Shown here piece by piece: positions 5,792-10,088 of a DNA stretch of 10,088 bases. Within the stretch, counting starts at the first letter, position 1. Each line of letters begins with the position of its first letter. The notes beneath the pieces are model-generated. The model searched no databases, was not told the origin of the DNA, and worked only from the letters and a program-made list of their open reading frames with translations. The stretch is from assembly GCA_030424705.1 (NCBI GenBank), contig JAUHWJ010000029.1, forward strand, positions 1 through 10,088. The letters run 5' to 3'. The position numbers were made by a program, and so were the translations under genes. Origin of the DNA: Alphaproteobacteria bacterium (GTDB lineage: Bacteria; Pseudomonadota; Alphaproteobacteria; Rhodobacterales; Rhodobacteraceae).

Positions 5792-6603
5792 ACCGCCTCT
5801 CGCGCGCGCGTCAGGAAGAGATGGCCGGCGATCGGGGCGCCTGATTCGAGCCGGAGGGCGATCAGCGTCGCCTCCACGGTCTCGAAGCCCGCATTGTCGA
5901 GGAGGGACCGCAGCGCGGCCTCCCGATGGGCGAAGCGCTGGTGCGGCGTCACCCGCCACGGGGCGCCGGCGAACGCTTCCTCCGGCAGGGTCTCGGTCGA
6001 GAAAAGGAAGAGCCCGCCGGGCGCGATCCGGGCGCGGACAGCGCGGAAGAGCGGGCCGACATCCCCGAGATAGGGCAGGAGGTCCATGCCCGTCACGATG
6101 TCCCAGGTCTCGTCCGTCTCCTCCAGAAATCGGAGCGCGTCCCCGATGAAGAGATCGTCGTAGAGTTCCTTCTCCCCCGCCACCTCTATCATCCCCTCGG
6201 AGAGATCGACGCCGACTCGCCGCTCCGTCATGTCCTCCAGCGCCTCCGCCGCGAGGCCGGTGCCGCAGCCGAGATCGAGCATCGCGCCGAAAGGGCCGAG
6301 GCCGAGCATCTGGAGCCGTTCGCGCGCCAGCATCGGCGCGCCGTATTCGAGCTGATCGACGAGGATGCCGTCGAAGACCTCCGCATGCTGGTCGAAGAGC
6401 GTAGCGACATAGGCCGGCGCCGCGCGGTCCGGCGTCGGGGCCGCGCCGAGCGCGGCGAGGCGGAGCGCGGCGCCGCCCGGGTCCCTCTCGTCGAGCGCCA
6501 GGACCTCAGCCCAGACCGCGGCGGCGGCCGGGTCCCCGGCCTTCTCCAGCGCCAGCGCGCGCTCATAGGCCTCGGCCAGCGCCTCTTCCTCGGCTTCGGT
6601 CAT
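5788..6603 (-). CDS. Class I SAM-dependent methyltransferase with N-terminal TPR-like region (COG4976 type)
   Basis: The 271-residue protein is a predicted SAM-dependent methyltransferase of unknown substrate. Residues 1-55 form an alpha-helical, TPR-like segment (AEAYERALALEKAGDPAAAA...). The linker at 65-90 (YVATLFDQHAEVFDGILVDQ) is characteristic of this family. The Rossmann core has motif I LDLGCGTG at 109-116, the acidic residue after strand 2 in VGVDLS (Asp133), GDA at 154-156, and WDIVTGMDLLPYLG at 167-180 as the motif IV region. Its ATG overlaps the stop of folK in an ATGA, so the two are translationally coupled. The target could be a small molecule or a protein; nothing in the sequence decides it. 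Family call is firm, function unknown. Confidence 0.85.
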   Translation of the reverse strand: MTEAEEEALAEAYERALALEKAGDPAAAAVWAEVLALDERDPGGAALRLAALGAAPTPDRAAPAYVATLFDQHAEVFDGILVDQLEYGAPMLARERLQMLGLGPFGAMLDLGCGTGLAAEALEDMTERRVGVDLSEGMIEVAGEKELYDDLFIGDALRFLEETDETWDIVTGMDLLPYLGDVGPLFRAVRARIAPGGLFLFSTETLPEEAFAGAPWRVTPHQRFAHREAALRSLLDNAGFETVEATLIALRLESGAPIAGHLFLTRAREAV

Positions 6604-7169
6604 TCGACGATCTCCACTTCAGTCCGCGCCGCTTCGGGCAGCGCGGCGAGCATCTCCGAAACGCTCCGCCCGGTCAGCGGATGGCGCCAGTCCGGCGCTA
6701 TGTCGGCAAGCGGCGCGAGGACGAAAGCGCGCTCCTGCATCCGCGGATGGGGCAGGATCAGCCGCTCCGGCGCAGGGGCGGCGCCGGCGTGTTCCGGGCC
6801 GAGCGTCATCAGGGCGCGCAGCGTCTCCGCATCGGGAAGGACGGCGTCGCCGGAAGCGATGAGGTCCAGATCGCAGACCCGCGCCGCCCATCGCGCGCGC
6901 CGCTCCCGCCCGAGGGACGCTTCGACCTCATGCAACAGCGCGAGCAGCGCCACCGGCGTGAGTTCCGTCTCCATCAGCGCGGCTCCATTGACATAATCCG
7001 GGCCTGAGCCCGGCGGAAAGGCGGGCGAGCGGCGCCAGCGGGCAACGGCGAGGGGCCGAACCGCGCGCGACGTCAGGCGGCGAAGCGCCTCTTCCAGCGT
7101 TTCGCGCGGCGGGCCGAAAGCGGACGGCATGTTTGCGCCGAACGCAACGAGAACGGAAAAGATTTCCAC
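6600..7169 (-). CDS. folK: 2-amino-4-hydroxy-6-hydroxymethyldihydropteridine pyrophosphokinase (HPPK)
   Basis: The enzyme transfers pyrophosphate from ATP to 6-hydroxymethyl-7,8-dihydropterin, the step before dihydropteroate synthase in folate synthesis, in the cytoplasm. The 189-residue frame has the N-terminal strand VLVAFGAN (6-13, usually GSN), SPAFPPGSGPDYVNGA (48-63), and the HPPK signature RWAARVCDLDLI (93-104) with metal-binding Asp100 and Asp102. LILPHPRMQERAFVLAPL (137-154) closes the core. A GTG at 7169 is chosen because it is the first codon that keeps the whole first strand. An internal ATG at 7130 would delete it, and the ATG at 7271 adds 34 residues unlike the family. The ribosome binding site is weak (AGGAAG about 11 bases upstream). 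The gene overlaps the methyltransferase start by four bases and is divergent from the NYN gene. Confidence 0.9.
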   Translation of the reverse strand: MEIFSVLVAFGANMPSAFGPPRETLEEALRRLTSRAVRPLAVARWRRSPAFPPGSGPDYVNGAALMETELTPVALLALLHEVEASLGRERRARWAARVCDLDLIASGDAVLPDAETLRALMTLGPEHAGAAPAPERLILPHPRMQERAFVLAPLADIAPDWRHPLTGRSVSEMLAALPEAARTEVEIVE

Positions 7170-7306
7170 TCTTTGAGAGACTTCCTGTCCACAATCGACA
7201 TTGCATTCCCCGGCCAGTCTCATATTTTCGCACCACTTGCGGATGCCCGGAAGAAGGCCACAAGCCTTCAATATACGGGACCGCGCTACATTTCGAGGTG
7301 TCCCGA
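7170..7306. other. Divergent intergenic region between folK and the NYN-domain gene
   Basis: These 137 bases must hold promoters for both directions. The region is less GC-rich than its surroundings and has several TAT-containing stretches (CATATTTT at 7221-7228, ATATACG at 7271-7277). A loose plus-strand pair, TTGCAT (7201-7206) with TATTTT (7223-7228) at 16-base spacing, is the best I can see, and it is weak. The NYN reading frame is open through this region, but the strong ribosome binding site argues against translation from here. Confidence 0.4.
7295..7300 (+). promoter_or_regulatory. Ribosome binding site of the NYN-domain gene
   Basis: GAGGTG lies six bases before the ATG at 7307. It fixes that start over the in-frame ATG at 7133. 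Confidence 0.7.
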
Positions 7307-7885
7307 ATGTTTTATCGTGACGAACGCTTGGCGCTCTTCATCGACGGCTCGAATCTCTATGCCGCCGCGAGGGCTCTGGGCTTCGACATCGACTACAAGC
7401 TGCTCAGGAGCGAGTTCCTGCGCCGAGGCAAGCTTGTTCGTGCCTACTACTACACCGCGCTGCTGGAGGATCAGGAATATTCCCCGATCCGGCCGCTGGT
7501 GGACTGGCTGGACTACAATGGCTTCACCATGGTGACGAAGCCCGCCAAGGAGTTCATCGACTCCATGGGCCGGCGCAAGGTCAAGGGCAACATGGACATC
7601 GAGCTTGCGATCGACGCGATGGAGATGGCCGAGAAGGTGGATCACATCGTCCTGTTCTCCGGCGATGGCGACTTCAAGCCGCTCATCGCCGCGATCCAGC
7701 GCAAGGGCTGCCGCGTCTCCGTCGTCTCGACGATCCGCTCCCAGCCGCCCATGATCGCCGACGATCTTCGCCGCCAGGCGGACAATTTCATCGAGCTCGA
7801 GGAGCTCAAGGACGTGATCGGCCGTCCGCCGCGCCCGCCGCGGATGGATGAGGAAGACATGCCCTCCGAGGCCGCGGAAGAGTGA
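7307..7885 (+). CDS. NYN-domain protein, LabA/COG1432-like putative ribonuclease
   Basis: The 192-residue protein has a PIN-like NYN fold, whose relatives are metal-dependent RNases or RNA-processing factors. The acidic active-site residues are all present: Asp13 and Asn16 in LFIDGSNLY, Asp97 in KGNMDIEL (94-101), and Asp120 and Asp122 in FSGDGDF (117-123). This fits a catalytically competent enzyme. The C-terminal 20 residues are a proline and acid-rich tail (RPPRPPRMDEEDMPSEAAEE). The start at 7307 is fixed by GAGGTG six bases upstream and by the family-like N-terminus MFYRDERLALFIDG. The stop overlaps the GTG start of the uracil-DNA glycosylase gene in GTGA. Substrate and cellular role are not known from sequence. 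Confidence 0.88.
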   Translation: MFYRDERLALFIDGSNLYAAARALGFDIDYKLLRSEFLRRGKLVRAYYYTALLEDQEYSPIRPLVDWLDYNGFTMVTKPAKEFIDSMGRRKVKGNMDIELAIDAMEMAEKVDHIVLFSGDGDFKPLIAAIQRKGCRVSVVSTIRSQPPMIADDLRRQADNFIELEELKDVIGRPPRPPRMDEEDMPSEAAEE

Positions 7886-8529
7886 GCGCGGTCGGCGCAG
7901 AAGCGCCGCGCAATTGCCGCCTCTGCCCGCGCCTCGCCGCCTATCGCGACGCGACGCGGGCCAAGAATCCGGACTGGTTCAACGGCGCCGTGCCGAGCTT
8001 CGGAGACGAGGCGGCGCGGCTTCTCGTCGTGGGCCTCGCGCCCGGGGTGACCGGCGCGAACCGGACGGGCCGACCCTTCACCGGGGATTTCGCGGGCGAC
8101 CTTCTCTATGCGACGCTGACGAAATTCGGCTGGGCCAACGGCGCCTTTGCCGCCCGGCCCGATGACGGGCTGGTTCTGGCGGGGGCGATGGTGACGAACG
8201 CGGTTCGCTGCGTGCCGCCGCAGAACAAGCCGGTGGGTGATGAGATCAACCGCTGTCGCCCCTTCCTCGCCGCCCGCATCGCCGCCCTCCCCAGGCTCCG
8301 CGCAATCCTCTGTCTCGGGCGTATCTCCCACGAGAGCACGCTCCGCGCGCTCGGAGCCAAGCTTTCCGTCCATCCCTTCGCGCACGGGGCGCGGCATGAG
8401 GTCGCCGGGCTGACGCTCTGGGACAGCTACCATTGCTCCAGATACAACACGAATACGGGGCGGCTCACCGCGGAGATGTTCGAGGCAGTGTTCGAGGCGG
8501 CGCGGGCAGAGCTTGGGCCGGAAGGCTAG
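7882..8529 (+). CDS. Family 5 uracil-DNA glycosylase (UDGb) with iron-sulfur cluster
   Basis: The 215-residue enzyme is predicted to remove uracil and perhaps other deaminated bases from DNA, starting base excision repair. Four cysteines fit the 4Fe-4S ligands: C12 and C15 (CRLC), C110 and C125. Motif 1 is GLAPGVTGANRTGRPFTGD at 51-69, the version typical of UDGb rather than of family 4 enzymes. NAVRCVPPQNKP spans 106-117 and motif 2 is SYHCSRYNTNTGRLT at 182-196. The start is a GTG at 7882 that overlaps the NYN stop by four bases, so translation is coupled. The stop TAG shares CTAG with the convergent serine hydrolase gene. The length is near normal for UDGb. Confidence 0.93.
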   Translation: MSAVGAEAPRNCRLCPRLAAYRDATRAKNPDWFNGAVPSFGDEAARLLVVGLAPGVTGANRTGRPFTGDFAGDLLYATLTKFGWANGAFAARPDDGLVLAGAMVTNAVRCVPPQNKPVGDEINRCRPFLAARIAALPRLRAILCLGRISHESTLRALGAKLSVHPFAHGARHEVAGLTLWDSYHCSRYNTNTGRLTAEMFEAVFEAARAELGPEG

Positions 8530-9515
8530 GCTTCGAAGGCGGGCAGGATGCCATCCGTCACCAGCCGTCGCAGGTCCCCGACATGGCCGGCGGTGCGGGC
8601 CGGGCGGTTCGGGTCCGAGGTGATGGCGATCACGAGCGCCCGGTCCGGCAGGATGAACAGCATCTGCCCGCCATAGCCGCGGGCGTAGGCGGCGCGCTCA
8701 CCCCCGAGTTCGGTCAGGAACCAGCCGTAGCCGTAATCATCCCCCGAGAAGGGGGAGCGGGCGCGGGGGACCATCGACGTTTCGAGCCAGCCGGCGGGAA
8801 TGACCTCCCGCCCTTCCCAGACGCCGCCGAGGCGCGCCATCTCTCCGATCCGGGCGAGGGCGAGGGGAGAGAGCGCCATCTCGTTGCCGCCGAGGAAGAA
8901 GCCCTGCGGGTCCCGCGTCCACGGAGGAATCGCGATGGCGAGCGGGCGGGCGAGCCATTCCTCCGCCATCTCGTGGAGGCTCCGCCCGGAGGCGACGGCG
9001 AGCGCCGCACCGAGGATGTGAAAAGTCCCGGTCGAATACTGGAATGCCGCCCCCGGCTCCGCGACGAACGGGCGGGAGAGGGCGTGGGCGACCCAGTTTC
9101 CGCTCTCCACCCACCGCCCGTAATTCGCTCCCGAGGTCCGCTCCAGCCCGGCCGTCATGGAGAGGAGATGGCCGAGCGTGATCGCCTCCACGCGCGGATC
9201 GGCGCCGCGCGGGATGAGCCGCGGCGCCACGTCCACGAGCCGCGCCTCCGGCCCCTCGGCGACGCCGCGTTCGAAGGCGGCCCCGGCGACGAGGGCGACG
9301 AGGGTCTTCGAGACGGATTTCACACTGGCCGCCCGGTCCGGCGCGGGGCCGCGGAAAGCGCGGGCGAGGCGCTGCTCGCCCTCATGCAGGATCACGAGGC
9401 AGCGGAGCTGATCCAGCCCGCCCGCCATGCGCGCCGCATCCTCCAGCGCGGCGGCGGGGAGGGCGAGGGTCGAGGCCAGCCCGGCGAGGGCGGCGCGGCG
9501 GGTGATCGTGCGCAT
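8526..9515 (-). CDS. Beta-lactamase-fold serine hydrolase, exported, probable Tat substrate
   Basis: The 329-residue protein belongs to the class C beta-lactamase/penicillin-binding-protein-like hydrolases. The N-terminus MRTITRRAALAGLASTLALPAAA is a signal peptide with a twin arginine at 6-7, consistent with Tat export. The catalytic motif SVSK is at 67-70 (nucleophile Ser67, Lys70). The second motif is YST at 160-162, where many relatives have YxN. A GYGG at 281-283 sits where the third motif is expected. HLLSMTAGL (116-124) and PGAAFQYSTGTFHILG (154-169) are typical of the family. The true substrate (peptide, ester or lactam) cannot be told, and the name should not be read as antibiotic resistance. 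No ribosome binding site stands clear before the ATG, and a GC-rich hairpin touches it. Confidence 0.87.
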   Translation of the reverse strand: MRTITRRAALAGLASTLALPAAALEDAARMAGGLDQLRCLVILHEGEQRLARAFRGPAPDRAASVKSVSKTLVALVAGAAFERGVAEGPEARLVDVAPRLIPRGADPRVEAITLGHLLSMTAGLERTSGANYGRWVESGNWVAHALSRPFVAEPGAAFQYSTGTFHILGAALAVASGRSLHEMAEEWLARPLAIAIPPWTRDPQGFFLGGNEMALSPLALARIGEMARLGGVWEGREVIPAGWLETSMVPRARSPFSGDDYGYGWFLTELGGERAAYARGYGGQMLFILPDRALVIAITSDPNRPARTAGHVGDLRRLVTDGILPAFEA

Positions 9516-9539
9516 GGGGAAGAGGATGGCCCCTCCCCC
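9516..9539 (-). promoter_or_regulatory. Potential RNA hairpin directly before the serine hydrolase start codon
   Basis: In the minus-strand transcript GGGGGAGGGG (9539-9530) can pair over ten positions with CCUCUUCCCC (9525-9516), with two G-U pairs and a CCAU loop. The next base is the A of the ATG. No run of U follows, so it is not an intrinsic terminator for the upstream dehydrogenase gene. It would sequester the G-rich sequence that could act as ribosome binding site. Confidence 0.5.
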
Positions 9540-9557
9540 CCGATCTTCAAGACCGGC

Positions 9558-10088
9558 TCAGAGGCACGATGCGATCAGCGGGCGCATGTTCTCCGCCGTC
9601 AGCGGCACGGGGTTGCCGCCGCATGACGGGTCGCGCAGCGCATCCGCAGCCAGGCGGTCAAGGTCCGGGTCCTTCACGCCGAGTGCCGTGAGGCCGATGG
9701 GGAGGCCGATGCCGGAAATCAGCCCGTCCACAAAGGCGGCGAAGCCGTGAAAGCCCCCGCCGATCCCGAGATAGGCCGCCGCCGCCTCGATCTTCGCCTC
9801 CACCGCCGGGCGGTTGAAGGCGAGGACGGCGCCCATCACCGCCGCATTGGTCATGCCGTGATGGGTGTGGTGATGCGCGCCGACCGGATGGGAGATCGAA
9901 TGGATCGCGCCGAGCCCCTTCTGGAAGGCGACGGCGCCCATCATCGCCGCGGCCATCATGTCCGCCCGCGCGAGGAGGTCGGTAGGCTCCGCCACGGCGC
10001 GTGGCAGCGCCGTCTTGACGAGGCGCATCCCCTCGAGCGCGATCCCCTGGCTCATCGGATGGAAATGGGGGGAACAATAGGCTTCGAG
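9558..10088 (-). CDS. Iron-containing alcohol dehydrogenase (C-terminal part, cut by window edge)
   Basis: The last 176 residues of a group III, metal-dependent NAD(P)-linked alcohol dehydrogenase are in the window; the open frame continues without a stop past 10088. The metal-site region HSISHPVGAHHHTHHGMTNA is complete. The histidines at fragment positions 63, 67 and 77 have the same spacing as His263, His267 and His277 of E. coli FucO, where 263 and 277 bind iron. The C-terminal NPVPLTAENMRPL matches the end of the family. In-frame ATGs such as the one at 10055 are internal, because the upstream codons LEAYCSPHFHP continue the family alignment. The substrate is unknown. The gene ends 42 bases before the serine hydrolase start and may share its transcript. 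Confidence 0.9.
   Translation of the reverse strand, partial: LEAYCSPHFHPMSQGIALEGMRLVKTALPRAVAEPTDLLARADMMAAAMMGAVAFQKGLGAIHSISHPVGAHHHTHHGMTNAAVMGAVLAFNRPAVEAKIEAAAAYLGIGGGFHGFAAFVDGLISGIGLPIGLTALGVKDPDLDRLAADALRDPSCGGNPVPLTAENMRPLIASCL

Noticed and set aside
5735..5959. N-terminal extension of CoA-transferase subunit A to 5959
   Set aside because: It overlaps the methyltransferase coding end, and the strong ribosome binding site and family N-terminus place the start at 5734.
7133..7306. N-terminal extension of the NYN protein from an ATG at 7133
   Set aside because: It overlaps the folK start on the other strand, adds residues unlike the family, and ignores GAGGTG six bases before the ATG at 7307.
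8526..9515. Antibiotic-resistance beta-lactamase
   Set aside because: The SxxK motif fits the fold, but the second motif is YST rather than YxN, and the genomic context is housekeeping. Only a general serine hydrolase call is supported.
1..10088. CRISPR arrays, insertion sequences, tRNA genes, phage or defence modules
   Set aside because: Reading through both strands I saw no regularly spaced repeats, transposase or integrase motifs, cloverleaf sequences or recognisable defence genes.

Overview
The window reads as ordinary chromosomal DNA of a GC-rich alphaproteobacterium, most likely a Rhodobacterales/Rhodobacteraceae relative. The assignment rests on high GC with tightly packed genes, a Tad pilus locus whose pilin has the GAVTVDW-type processing site common in that group, and the family resemblance of the housekeeping genes. 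It is an inference without a database search. I see no mobile element, CRISPR array, tRNA or rRNA.

Left part (1-2334): a minus-strand Tad/Flp pilus operon runs off the left edge in the order flp pilin, cpaB, cpaC (secretin, cut by the window edge). No cpaA-type prepilin peptidase lies between pilin and cpaB. A 398-base non-coding stretch follows, with an AT-rich core, a small palindrome and a long perfect-looking inverted repeat. It separates the pilin from a divergent plus-strand gene.

Centre (2335-7169): the plus-strand gene at 2335-3744 is a secreted lytic transglycosylase-like protein made of two tandem SLT units, the second lacking several conserved residues. It ends in an 8-base convergent overlap with a minus-strand block. 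That block, in transcription order, is folK (folate synthesis), a TPR-type SAM methyltransferase (4-base ATGA overlap), 3-oxoacid CoA-transferase subunit A, a small unrecognised membrane protein (4-base gap), and 3-oxoacid CoA-transferase subunit B. The two CoA-transferase subunits are therefore separated by a membrane-protein gene. Together they would activate acetoacetate using succinyl-CoA.

Right part (7170-10088): divergent from folK is a NYN-domain (LabA-like, putative RNase) gene, coupled through a GTGA overlap to a family 5 uracil-DNA glycosylase. The glycosylase meets a Tat-type beta-lactamase-fold serine hydrolase tail to tail, sharing a CTAG at their stop codons. The hydrolase start is preceded by a 10-bp potential RNA hairpin that touches the ATG. 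The window ends inside an iron-containing alcohol dehydrogenase.

No complete novel defence or mobile system is visible. The points most worth a second look are the double-SLT protein with a degenerate second unit, the membrane protein between the CoA-transferase subunits, the inverted repeat at 2225-2263, the start-abutting hairpin at 9516-9539, and the NYN/uracil-DNA glycosylase coupling.
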